From Radiobacillus deserti (GTDB taxonomy: Bacteria; Bacillota; Bacilli; Bacillales; Amphibacillaceae): DNA of 64,000 nucleotides. The notes beneath the pieces are model-generated. The model ran no database searches, was not told where the DNA came from, and saw nothing but the letters and a program-made list of their open reading frames with translations. Shown here piece by piece: positions 30,263 to 38,859 of this stretch (within the stretch, counting starts at the first letter, position 1; every line of letters begins with the position of its first letter). The stretch covers positions 1,798,001 to 1,862,000 of the forward strand of contig NZ_CP041666.1 of assembly GCF_007301515.1 (NCBI RefSeq), given 5' to 3'. A program made the translations under genes and the position numbers.

Positions 30263-32965
30263 ATGGCGAACAATAGCCAATCTCGTATAGAAAGAAGAAA
30301 GCAGAAGAAAAACAAGAAGAAGCCTATATGGAAAAAAATACTTTTAACACTCGTGATAATCATGTTGGTAGCTGGTTTAGGTGTAGGTGGGTTATTCACT
30401 TACTATGCTGCAACTGCTCCCGATATTGATGAAGATATGTTATACGATCCTGCCTCTACAAAAGTGTATGATATGAATGGAGAGTTATTTGCTGATTTAG
30501 GTCAGCAAACTCGAACTAAGGTCACCTATGACGAAATTCCAGCTATTCTACGTGATGCGGTTATTGCAACAGAAGACGCTCGTTTCTTTAAACACTTTGG
30601 AATTGATTTTCGTCGAATCGCTGCTGCGATCTGGAGTAACGTGACCAATGGATTCGGATCAGAGGGTGCAAGTACAATTACCCAACAGGTAGTAAAGAGA
30701 TCCTTCCTTTCTCCTGAAAAAACACTAAAGCGGAAAGTACAAGAACAGTGGCTTGCGATCAAGCTAGATAGTGAATATTCGAAGGAACAGATTTTAGAAA
30801 TGTATTTAAATAAAATTTATTATGGTAGTGGTGCATATGGTGTCGCGACAGCAGCTAAAACATATTTTGGAAAAGAAGAGCTAAGTGAGCTTACGTTGCC
30901 TGAAGCTGCACTTTTAGCTGGACTACCACAACGCCCTTCTGCATATGATCCATTTAAAGCGCCGGACTTAGCAAAAGAACGTATGGAGACCGTGTTAGAC
31001 CTAATGGTTCAACATAATAAGATTACAGAAGAAGAAGCAGCTGAAGCGAAAAAAGTGAAGATTGAGGATTTACTCGTTAACTCCTCTCCTGATCGTAAAG
31101 ACTATGAATCGTTTATTCAACAGGTAGCAAATGAAGTAGAAGAAAAAACGGGTGCAAACATTTATAACGATAGTATGAAGATTTATACGACGCTTGATCC
31201 AAATGCACAGGATCGAGTAGAGTTCCTATTAAGTAATAGTGAAGAAAACCCGATTAATTTTCCAGATAACAAATTCCAAGCGGGTCTGACCGTATTAGAT
31301 ACAAAAACAGGTGCTATCCGAGCAATCGGTGGCGGTCGGAAATTAGATGATACGAAAAATGGTTGGAACTTCGCAATTGATGGTGAGGGTAGACAAGCCG
31401 GTTCTGCATTTAAACCAATTGTGGATTATGGTCCAGCTATTGAATATCTACAATGGTCTACGTATCATCAACTAAATGATGATAAACCTTATCAAATCGC
31501 TGGGACAAATCAGTCCATTGGAAACTGGAACAACAAATATCAAGGATGGATGTCTGCTCGTTACGCCCTTCAGTGGTCGTTGAACGTACCGGCTGTTAAA
31601 ACTTTTGAAGAAGTAGGAAGAGATAATGCTCAAAAATTTGCTGAAAGCCTTGGTATTAAATTTAATGAAGATCAAATTGAATTAACCGATGCGATTGGCG
31701 GTGCGCAAACCGGAGTTACTCCAATGGAACTTGCTGGTGCATACCGTGCATTTGGTAACGAAGGGATTTACAATGAGCCTTATGCGGTAACTAAAGTAGA
31801 ATTTGAAAATGAAACTATAGAATTAAAACCGAAACCTACTTCCGTTATGGCTGATTCTACTGCATATATGATCACGGACATGTTAAAAACGGTCGTTCAA
31901 AGTGGAACAGGTAAAGAAGCGGCTGTCTCAGGACTACCTATCGCAGGTAAAACTGGAACGACAAATATAGAAGGCCAAGATGGAAGTAAAGACTCATGGT
32001 TTAGTGGATACACGACAAACTATACGATTGCAGTATGGACTGGTTATCCAAAAGAAGAAATCATTCCAAGTGCAGGATTAACGGTAGCGGAAGACCTCTT
32101 TAGAGAAACAATGTCTCATATCTCTAAAGGCATCGATACACCAGATTTCGAGAAACCATCTTCCGTTGTAGAAGTTGCTGTAGAAAAAGGTTCAAATCCT
32201 GCTAAGCTACCAAGTAAGTACACACCAGATTCAAAAATTGTTACTGAGTTGTTTGTAAAAGGAACGGAGCCAACGAAAACCTCTGAGAAATATGATCAAA
32301 TTGAACCCGTTCATGGCTTAAAAGCACAATATTATAAAGATAACAATACGATCCAGGTCACTTGGAAATACGATGAGAAGCTAAAAGAAGGCATCTCCTT
32401 TAATGTTTCTGCAGGGGTTGGAGAATCCGAATTAAGTAAATTAACGACAACTAAAAATACCGAATTAGAAATTTCTAAGATAGAACAAGGAGAAACTTAC
32501 ACCATTGAAGTTATCGCAGTAAGTGATGAAAACGAAGACATGATAAGTGAACCTGCACGCGTTACCGTCCAAATTCAAGGGGAAGGCGGAGACGAAGAAG
32601 AAAATGGAAATGGTGACGATGAAGACGGTGAGGATGAAAATGATTCGTCTGTCTCCCCTGTTTCGAACGTATCTGGGGCCTTTGATGGAAAGAAATCGAT
32701 TAACGCATCTTGGTCTTACCAAGGTCAAGGCTCTGTTATTTTTGAAGTAAGACTAAAATCCAATGGCGAAACCGTCAATGCGATTCAAACGGATAAGAAT
32801 AGCTACAAGTTTAATAATGTAGCCCCTGGACCGGATTATGTGATAGAGGTAGTCACAATTAATACTGATACCCCAGAAAATATGAGCCAGCCTGTACAAT
32901 CTAGTCCTATTCCGACAAGTAGTCCAGAAATAGAAACAAACGGGAGAGAACGAGAAGATGAATAA
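30263..32965 (+). CDS. ponA: penicillin-binding protein 1A/1B (bifunctional class A PBP)
   Basis: A 900-residue peptidoglycan synthase. There is a cytoplasmic basic tail, a membrane helix at about 25-50, a glycosyltransferase domain (EDARFFKHFGID with catalytic Glu; ASTITQQVVKR) and a transpeptidase domain with SAFKP (SxxK), WSLNVP (SxN) and GKTGTTN (KTG). Two fibronectin-type modules separated by an acidic Asp/Glu linker form the C-terminus. The second in-frame ATG (30263) has better spacing to GGAGG than the first (30257). A partner of GpsB. A terminator follows directly. Confidence 0.95.
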   Translation: MANNSQSRIERRKQKKNKKKPIWKKILLTLVIIMLVAGLGVGGLFTYYAATAPDIDEDMLYDPASTKVYDMNGELFADLGQQTRTKVTYDEIPAILRDAVIATEDARFFKHFGIDFRRIAAAIWSNVTNGFGSEGASTITQQVVKRSFLSPEKTLKRKVQEQWLAIKLDSEYSKEQILEMYLNKIYYGSGAYGVATAAKTYFGKEELSELTLPEAALLAGLPQRPSAYDPFKAPDLAKERMETVLDLMVQHNKITEEEAAEAKKVKIEDLLVNSSPDRKDYESFIQQVANEVEEKTGANIYNDSMKIYTTLDPNAQDRVEFLLSNSEENPINFPDNKFQAGLTVLDTKTGAIRAIGGGRKLDDTKNGWNFAIDGEGRQAGSAFKPIVDYGPAIEYLQWSTYHQLNDDKPYQIAGTNQSIGNWNNKYQGWMSARYALQWSLNVPAVKTFEEVGRDNAQKFAESLGIKFNEDQIELTDAIGGAQTGVTPMELAGAYRAFGNEGIYNEPYAVTKVEFENETIELKPKPTSVMADSTAYMITDMLKTVVQSGTGKEAAVSGLPIAGKTGTTNIEGQDGSKDSWFSGYTTNYTIAVWTGYPKEEIIPSAGLTVAEDLFRETMSHISKGIDTPDFEKPSSVVEVAVEKGSNPAKLPSKYTPDSKIVTELFVKGTEPTKTSEKYDQIEPVHGLKAQYYKDNNTIQVTWKYDEKLKEGISFNVSAGVGESELSKLTTTKNTELEISKIEQGETYTIEVIAVSDENEDMISEPARVTVQIQGEGGDEEENGNGDDEDGEDENDSSVSPVSNVSGAFDGKKSINASWSYQGQGSVIFEVRLKSNGETVNAIQTDKNSYKFNNVAPGPDYVIEVVTINTDTPENMSQPVQSSPIPTSSPEIETNGREREDE

Positions 32966-32968
32966 AGT

Positions 32969-33008
32969 AAAGAGAGGATCACTTGATGAAAGTGGTCCTC
33001 TCTTTTTC
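32969..33008 (+). terminator. terminator of ponA
   Basis: The stem AAAGAGAGGATCACT / AGTGGTCCTCTCTTT has a six-base loop and a T-run on the plus strand. Confidence 0.9.
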
Positions 33009-33669
33009 ATTTTGCTAGCTTTTCTAACTTCTTCATTCGTTTCTGTCCTTCTCTACATACTTCTAGTAACGGACAAATATCACATTGCGGATTTTTGGCT
33101 TTGCAGTGGTAACGACCAAAGAAAATCATTCGATGATGCGTATCGCTCCACTCTTCTTCTGGTACTTTTCGCATTAATGTTTTTTCTACCTCTAAAACGG
33201 AATCCTTCCACTTGCAAATGCCTAACCGTTTGGAAACGCGTTCCACATGTGTATCTACAGCAATTGCCGGGATACCGAATGCAACTGAAACGACGACATT
33301 TGCTGTTTTTCTACCAACCCCTGCTAGCTTTTCTAGCTCTGTCTTATCTCTTGGTACTTCCCCACCGTATTCATCTAGTAAAGTTTGACAAAGCTTTCGA
33401 ATGTTCTTCGCTTTATTCCGATAAAGTCCGATGGATTTAATATCATGTTGCAATTCTTCTAGTGAAACAGCTAAGTAATCTTCTGGGGTCTTATATTTTT
33501 TAAATAAATCCTTTGTAACCTTATTTACAAGTGCATCGGTACACTGTGCAGATAAAGCAACCGCAATGACTAATTCAAATGGGTTGTCATGAACGAGTTC
33601 ACACTCTGCTTCTGGGAACATTTCGGCCATGACGTCTAAACAATATCTGATTTGACTTTTGTTTAACAT
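33007..33669 (-). CDS. nth: endonuclease III
   Basis: A 220-residue base-excision repair glycosylase/AP lyase for oxidised pyrimidines. It has LSAQCTD, the helix-hairpin-helix LAGVGRKTANVVVSVAFG with catalytic Lys, the catalytic Asp in VDTHVERVSKR and the [4Fe-4S] cysteines in C-x6-C-x2-C-x5-C. It ends against ponA, tail to tail; the ypoC gene that lies between them in B. subtilis is missing. Confidence 0.96.
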   Translation of the reverse strand: MLNKSQIRYCLDVMAEMFPEAECELVHDNPFELVIAVALSAQCTDALVNKVTKDLFKKYKTPEDYLAVSLEELQHDIKSIGLYRNKAKNIRKLCQTLLDEYGGEVPRDKTELEKLAGVGRKTANVVVSVAFGIPAIAVDTHVERVSKRLGICKWKDSVLEVEKTLMRKVPEEEWSDTHHRMIFFGRYHCKAKNPQCDICPLLEVCREGQKRMKKLEKLAK

Positions 33670-33684
33670 AGTTCCCTCTCTCTT

Positions 33685-34374
33685 CTACTCTTCTTCTAAC
33701 CAATTGTAGTACAAAGACACATCTCTTTTATTATCTGAATGTAGTGCTGGCTCATGCTTCTGATGAACGTGAAAAGCACGACTTTGTTCACGAGCTTGCT
33801 GAACAGATCGAATTCCTTTTTTCTTCCATTCTCTTAATATCCGATCAATATACTTAAAATTTAGTTTTCCTAACAGGACCGCCTCTCGTAATGCAGCTTT
33901 TATGAGTGCTGGAGCTTGATCTTCCTGATCAATCCAAATATTAATCGTTTCAATTTCAAATGGAGATAGCGGACGACCGAATTCTTGTTCAAACAACAAA
34001 AATATGTTGGTTTCATCCTCTGATACTCTAATTGGCTCATCATGCTTGTTCGTTGCGGCATACAACTTATGCCATAATGGCTCTAATGAGTAACTCTCCG
34101 TTAAGACTTGTTGCTCATTCTTCTCCTCATGTATAGTCAACAATTTCATTTGGATTAGTTTTCTTAATAAACTGGAGCATACTTGATCGTTTATCGTCAT
34201 GTATGCTGAGATCTCAGTAGGTGTCGGAAAAAGAACTCCTTCTTCTTGGAAACGATAGATTTGGAGTAATAGTAAAACCTCGGTCTCATCTAGTCCTAAT
34301 TCCTTATATCGACAAAACAGCATTTTGGGAATGTTGAATTGATCTGTTAAAATACTTTGATAATCTCCTGACAT
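33685..34374 (-). CDS. dnaD: DNA replication initiation protein DnaD
   Basis: A 229-residue primosome protein that loads with DnaB/DnaI at oriC and at restart sites. The winged-helix N-terminal domain (about 1-100) is followed by the DnaD C-terminal domain with FEQEFGRPLSPFEIETINIWID, LIKAALREAVLLGKLNFKYIDRILREW and the YYNWLEE tail. The ATG at 34374 is preferred: GAGGTGAAGGG precedes it and a TATAAT at 34400-34405 lies only two bases before the upstream ATG at 34398. It is 15 bases ahead of nth. Confidence 0.94.
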   Translation of the reverse strand: MSGDYQSILTDQFNIPKMLFCRYKELGLDETEVLLLLQIYRFQEEGVLFPTPTEISAYMTINDQVCSSLLRKLIQMKLLTIHEEKNEQQVLTESYSLEPLWHKLYAATNKHDEPIRVSEDETNIFLLFEQEFGRPLSPFEIETINIWIDQEDQAPALIKAALREAVLLGKLNFKYIDRILREWKKKGIRSVQQAREQSRAFHVHQKHEPALHSDNKRDVSLYYNWLEEE

Positions 34375-34502
34375 ATTGCCCTTCACCTCTTCCCACATTA
34401 TATCATTATTTGCTGGTTTCTTTCGCTAGAAGTGACTAACAATACTTGGATTTTCATTTAATTACTTAGTTGAATGGATCCTCTATCATTATCTTACACA
34501 AA

Positions 34503-34550
34503 AAAAACACCCCAAACGTTAGAATTAGTTCGTCTAACTTTTCGGGGTGC
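34503..34550 (-). terminator. terminator of asnS
   Basis: A long stem CACCCCAAACGTTAGA / TCTAACTTTTCGGGGTG, followed on the minus strand by seven T residues, separates asnS from dnaD. Confidence 0.9.
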
Positions 34551-34574
34551 ATCCGTTGAAGTCCTTTTAAATCA

Positions 34575-35867
34575 TTATGGATAAAGTCTATTTAATAAGC
34601 GTGGGAAAGGAATCGTTTCACGAACGTGTTCGACCCCAGAAATCCAAGCAACGGTTCGTTCAAGACCAAGTCCGAATCCAGAATGTGGGACACTTCCATA
34701 TTTTCTTAGCTCTAGATACCATTTGTAAGCATCCCCAGTTAAGTTGTGCTCTTCGTATCTTTGTTCCATAAGCTCTAAGTCATCAATTCGTTGTGAACCA
34801 CCAATGATTTCTCCGTACCCTTCAGGAGCAATTAAGTCCGCACACAAAACGACCTCTGAACGATTTGGGTCTGGCTTCATATAGAAAGCCTTAATCGCAG
34901 CTGGATAATTCGTAATGAATACAGGCTTATCAAAACTTTCCGCAATTGCTGTTTCGTGTGGTGCTCCAAAGTCTTCTCCCCATTCGATATCCGTAAAGCC
35001 TTTTTCCTTAAGCAACTCGATTGCTTCATCATAGGAAATACGAGGGAATGGTGCTTTGACATTCTTTAGCTTTTCTATATCGCGTTCAAGCGTACCTAAT
35101 TCAAGCTGGCAGTTTTCCAATACGGACTGAACGACATAGCTTACATATTCTTCTTGCACCTTTAAACTTTCCTCGTGATTGGTGAATGCCATTTCTGGTT
35201 CAATCATCCAAAACTCAATTAAATGTCTTCTCGTTTTAGATTTTTCTGCACGGAAAGTTGGACCAAAAGAAAATACTTTTCCAAATGCCATGGCTGCTGC
35301 TTCCATGTAAAGCTGCCCACTTTGTGATAAATAGGCTTCTTCTTCAAAATATTTCGTATGGAACAGCTCTGTTGTGCCTTCGGCAGAAGATCCAGTTAAA
35401 ATCGGTGGATCAATTTTGACGAAGTCTTCTTTATTAAAGAAATCATATGTTGCGCGAATAATTTCATTACGTATTTTCATAACCGCATGTTGTTTTTTTG
35501 AACGTAGCCATAAATGACGATGATCCATAAGAAACTCCGTTCCGTGTTCCTTAGGTGTAATTGGGTAATCAACTGATTCGTGAATTACTTCCACGTTCGT
35601 TACTTGTAACTCATAGCCAAAGGGCGAACGTGTGTCTTCAACCACTTTACCTGTTACATAAAGTGATGTTTCTTGTGTCACATTTTTAGCAAGTTGGAAC
35701 ACTTCTTCAGGTACATCGGATTTCACTACGACACCTTGAATAAATCCTGTTCCGTCCCGTAACTGCAAAAATGCAATTTTTCCGCTAGAGCGTTTATTGG
35801 CTAGCCATGCTCCTATTGTTACTTCTTCATTTAAGTAGTTGGATACTTTCGAAATCGTTGTTTTCAA
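34575..35867 (-). CDS. asnS: asparaginyl-tRNA synthetase
   Basis: A 430-residue class IIb synthetase that charges tRNA-Asn. An OB-fold anticodon-binding domain (about 1-105) is followed by the catalytic domain with motif 1 around HLWLRSKKQHAVMKIRNEII, motif 2 in FRAEKSKTRRHLIEFWMIEPEM and motif 3 GLGLERTVAWISG. The start is a TTG at 35867 seven bases after GGAGGTT; a nearby ATG is out of frame. Second in the aspB-asnS pair, as in B. subtilis. No T-box leader was found upstream. Confidence 0.96.
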   Translation of the reverse strand: MKTTISKVSNYLNEEVTIGAWLANKRSSGKIAFLQLRDGTGFIQGVVVKSDVPEEVFQLAKNVTQETSLYVTGKVVEDTRSPFGYELQVTNVEVIHESVDYPITPKEHGTEFLMDHRHLWLRSKKQHAVMKIRNEIIRATYDFFNKEDFVKIDPPILTGSSAEGTTELFHTKYFEEEAYLSQSGQLYMEAAAMAFGKVFSFGPTFRAEKSKTRRHLIEFWMIEPEMAFTNHEESLKVQEEYVSYVVQSVLENCQLELGTLERDIEKLKNVKAPFPRISYDEAIELLKEKGFTDIEWGEDFGAPHETAIAESFDKPVFITNYPAAIKAFYMKPDPNRSEVVLCADLIAPEGYGEIIGGSQRIDDLELMEQRYEEHNLTGDAYKWYLELRKYGSVPHSGFGLGLERTVAWISGVEHVRETIPFPRLLNRLYP

Positions 35868-35886
35868 AACATAAACCTCCGTTGGA

Positions 35887-37068
35887 TTATTGATGATTTA
35901 AGACAAAACGCTTAATTCGTTTTGCGGCTTCTTCTAGTTGATCTAGTGATATTGCGTAAGATAAACGAACATTGTTAGGAGCCCCGAAGCCTGACCCCGG
36001 TACTAAGGCAACTTTTTCTTCCTCTAATAATGCTTTCACCCAGTCATCTACACTGGAGAAGCCATTGTTCGCAACAGCTTCCTGTACGTTTGGAAATAAA
36101 TAAAACGCACCTTCAGGCTTTACACAAGATATCCCTGGGATATCGGATATCCAGTCGTAAAGTTTATTTAGACGATCTTGGAAAGCAACACGCATCTCCT
36201 CTACTTTTTCTTGGGAGGAATCGTAAGCTGCTAATGCAGCATATTGTGCAATAGAAGTTGGATTAGAGGTAGAGTGTGAAGCCAGATTAGTCATTGCTTT
36301 AATTATCTCTGCATTCCCTACTGCATATCCAATTCTCCATCCTGTCATGGAATGAGATTTGGATACCCCGTTAATAATGACTGTTTGTTCCTTTAACTGA
36401 GCAGACAGCTCAGCAATGGAAACATGTGGCTTATCGGTATAAATAAGCTTTTCATATATTTCATCCGATACAATAACTAGATCATGTTGAACGCATATTT
36501 CCCCGAGCTTCTCCAATTCTTCTTTCGTGTACATCATTCCAGTTGGATTGCTTGGAGAATTTAAAACAAATGCTTTCGTATTATCCGTAATCGCTTCTTT
36601 TAGCTGCTCTGGTGTTATCTTAAATTCATTTTCTTCCCTTGCCTCCACAAAAACCGGTGTTCCTTCCGCTAGCTTCACTTGCTCTGGATAACTCACCCAG
36701 TATGGGGTAGGAATTATTACTTCATCACCAGGATTAAGTAACACTTGGAACAACGTAAAAAGTGCGTGCTTCGCACCTGTTGTAACAATAACTTGATTCG
36801 GTTCATATGTTAAATGCTGATCGTCTTGAAGCTTTTTTATGATCGCAGATTTAAGAACAGGTATGCCACCAGCTGGTGTATATTTTGTCATCCCCTCATC
36901 CATCGACTGTTTGGCAGCATCTAGAATGTGCACAGGAGTATTAAAATCTGGTTCTCCTGCTCCTAATCCAATTACATCATGGCCTTGCAATTTTAATTCT
37001 TTAGCCTTTGCTGTAATCGCAAGTGTTGACGAAGGAGTAAGAGTTTTCACGCGATTTGCTAATTCCAT
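35887..37068 (-). CDS. aspB: aspartate aminotransferase AspB
   Basis: A 393-residue PLP-dependent class I aminotransferase that makes aspartate from oxaloacetate. GAGEPDFNTP, NSPSNPTGMMYT, VSDEIYEKLIY and the PLP Lys in GVSKSHSMTGWRIGY are intact, and the C-terminal Arg in NNVRLSYA binds the carboxylate. It lies 19 bases upstream of asnS, coupling aspartate supply to Asn-tRNA charging. Confidence 0.95.
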   Translation of the reverse strand: MELANRVKTLTPSSTLAITAKAKELKLQGHDVIGLGAGEPDFNTPVHILDAAKQSMDEGMTKYTPAGGIPVLKSAIIKKLQDDQHLTYEPNQVIVTTGAKHALFTLFQVLLNPGDEVIIPTPYWVSYPEQVKLAEGTPVFVEAREENEFKITPEQLKEAITDNTKAFVLNSPSNPTGMMYTKEELEKLGEICVQHDLVIVSDEIYEKLIYTDKPHVSIAELSAQLKEQTVIINGVSKSHSMTGWRIGYAVGNAEIIKAMTNLASHSTSNPTSIAQYAALAAYDSSQEKVEEMRVAFQDRLNKLYDWISDIPGISCVKPEGAFYLFPNVQEAVANNGFSSVDDWVKALLEEEKVALVPGSGFGAPNNVRLSYAISLDQLEEAAKRIKRFVLNHQ

Positions 37069-37084
37069 TTCTCACATCACCTTT

Positions 37085-37615
37085 CTAATATAAAGATTGG
37101 CGTAAACGGTAATTGCCAAACTTTTCCCCGTTCATAGCATTATAATAATCAAACACATACCTATCTTGTTCATCTATGTATTTAATCTCCCACAGATAGG
37201 TGTCTCCGTTAATTCCCAAATTCATGGAGATAAAGGAACAAGAAGAACAGGATTTTTTCCACTGATTCTTCATTTCATTCTCATTCATAATATTTTTTTC
37301 TAAAATCAACCGTACTGGTTTCTGTTGATCTCCTTGAGGTACAAATGCAAACCCTTTTTCCCCGTCCTCTGTTGTCCCAGTCACGACATGGTAATACTCT
37401 TCACCGTGATAGCGTTCTACTTGGTCAACGGAGACTAGAGCGGTTTGTTCCATGGCTATCTCACTGGATTGCTCAAATCCATCACGCTTGTTATCCATCG
37501 TATGATTATATATCGATATCCCGAAACCGAGCATGATAAGGAAAAGAAATAAGATGATGACTGGAGTCCACTTCACCCAACTAGGTACGGTAGATGGTAA
37601 ATACTGCTTTATCAT
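37085..37615 (-). CDS. ypmB: YpmB, DUF5590 family protein
   Basis: A 176-residue membrane-anchored protein. One transmembrane helix at about residues 17-37 is followed by an extracytoplasmic cystatin/PepSY-like part, with KSCSSCSFISMNLGINGDTYLWEI. Function unknown; conserved in the aspB-dinG cluster of Bacillus. The start lies inside the end of ypmA, in another frame; the ATG at 37615, six bases after GAGG, is preferred to 37627. Confidence 0.85.
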   Translation of the reverse strand: MIKQYLPSTVPSWVKWTPVIILFLFLIMLGFGISIYNHTMDNKRDGFEQSSEIAMEQTALVSVDQVERYHGEEYYHVVTGTTEDGEKGFAFVPQGDQQKPVRLILEKNIMNENEMKNQWKKSCSSCSFISMNLGINGDTYLWEIKYIDEQDRYVFDYYNAMNGEKFGNYRLRQSLY

Positions 37616-37754
37616 GTTCATCCTCATCCAAGGCTAAGCCAAACATTAAGTCTTTTTCTTTTAAGGTACGATTTAGGCAATCCACAATTTTATACAGGTC
37701 ATCCGAATGCTGAATTCGAACGGTAGATAACGTTTCGATTTTATTGTTTTCCAT
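37581..37754 (-). CDS. ypmA: YpmA, DUF4264 family protein
   Basis: A 57-residue cytoplasmic protein of unknown function. STVRIQHSDDLYKIVDCLNRTLK and LMFGLALDEDEHDKAVFTIYRT match the Bacillus YpmA family closely. The ATG at 37754 follows AGGAGGAAATAAG. It overlaps ypmB by about 35 bases, so the two are translationally coupled. Confidence 0.9.
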   Translation of the reverse strand: MENNKIETLSTVRIQHSDDLYKIVDCLNRTLKEKDLMFGLALDEDEHDKAVFTIYRT

Positions 37755-37921
37755 CTTATTTCCTCCTAGGTTCACAAAAATTGTTACTTATAAAGCCATG
37801 ATGATTTACCAACAATATCAGTATGGTTGAAAAAGAAAATTCCTAACTAATTATAACAGGTTCTATCCACCATTTTGATGGTGTTTCTAATTTTTTTCAA
37901 CAAATATCCCTAACCCATACT

Positions 37922-37951
37922 TTTGTGCGCTTTTTAAAGCGCACCTTTTTG
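37922..37951 (+). terminator. hairpin with T-run on the plus strand
   Basis: The stem GTGCGCTTT / AAAGCGCAC is followed by CTTTTTG on the plus strand. Both flanking genes are on the minus strand, so the orientation is unexpected; on the minus strand only a short ACAAAAG follows. Confidence 0.6.
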
Positions 37952-38000
37952 TTTTATAAAGAAAATGGAAATAGAAAAGAGGAATTCATCCCCTTTTCCA

Positions 38001-38792
38001 TTAGGTTACAATATCATAATTCTCTAAGTCCATTTTCACAATGGTTGTACCAATCCGTTTTAACGGATATACATCAATCCAGGATTCGTTCAATCGTTCG
38101 ATTAGTCCTTCGTTTGTTTTACACTCCTCACATGCAAACACAATACTAATGTGTGGATCAATCGTTTCCAAGAATGCTTCACTTGGGGAATTTCCTTGTC
38201 CATAATCTCCTATCTTAATAATCTGAGGCTCAAGTGGATATTCCCCTATTTGTTTTTCGTCTTCTACGGTGCTATTGCTCATATACAATACTGAGTTTTG
38301 TCCATAAATAATCCCTAGACTCATTTCTCCAGTAGGCTCAGCGTCAAGCACTCGTATTTGTAAATTTTTCGTTATTTCATGTAATTCGGATCGTTTCCAA
38401 GTGGAAGCAATCTTTGGACTTACTTGATTTTTGCACGCTTCACTAAGCTTCCCTGTATAGATGACGTTAGCAACGTGATATCTTTTCGTTAATCGTTTTG
38501 TATTCCCACAATAATCGATACTTTGTTTGGTTAGTATGAGGGTGTCAATGGCTGGTAGCTCAAACTCCTCTAGTATGCTTAGCAATTTTTCTTCGCTTTT
38601 TGGTGAACCTGTATTAATGAGAATATTCTTCTCATTCCCCGTTTGAATTAATGTGGATTCGCCATCTGGAAGACTTAAAAACGCCATATACAATTCATTC
38701 TCTTTTAACACATCTAGTGCTTCACTATCCAATTCAAGTGGATAGATGAGCAATAATAACCCAATCAAACACCACAATACATTTCGCTTCAT
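38001..38792 (-). CDS. secreted ComEC-like metallo-beta-lactamase fold protein, metal site lost
   Basis: A 263-residue protein with an N-terminal signal/anchor (LWCLIGLLLLIYPLEL). The body follows the ComEC/Rec2 C-terminal hydrolase layout: GESTLIQTGNEKNILINTG, then ILTKQSIDYCGNTKRL where active members have a TH.D.DH.GG motif, and VLYMSN and IIKIGDYGQGNSPSEAFLE, which stands where ComEC has LK..HHGS. Every expected metal-binding His is replaced, so it is probably not a metallohydrolase. It stands between dinG and ypmA, where B. subtilis has no gene. Function unknown. Confidence 0.75.
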   Translation of the reverse strand: MKRNVLWCLIGLLLLIYPLELDSEALDVLKENELYMAFLSLPDGESTLIQTGNEKNILINTGSPKSEEKLLSILEEFELPAIDTLILTKQSIDYCGNTKRLTKRYHVANVIYTGKLSEACKNQVSPKIASTWKRSELHEITKNLQIRVLDAEPTGEMSLGIIYGQNSVLYMSNSTVEDEKQIGEYPLEPQIIKIGDYGQGNSPSEAFLETIDPHISIVFACEECKTNEGLIERLNESWIDVYPLKRIGTTIVKMDLENYDIVT

Positions 38793-38859
38793 TCTTACAC
38801 CCCATATTCGGAGAGTTTATACGTCACTCCATATAGGATATGTAAAAATAAGAATCGTA

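Noticed and set aside
32958..33440. 160-codon plus-strand frame overlapping nth
   Set aside because: It is antisense to a clear endonuclease III with all motifs; its start lies in the ponA terminator.
34399..34574. Possible T-box or other leader near asnS/dnaD
   Set aside because: No T-box sequence (AGGGTGGNACCGCG type) exists; the structure is a plain terminator for asnS.
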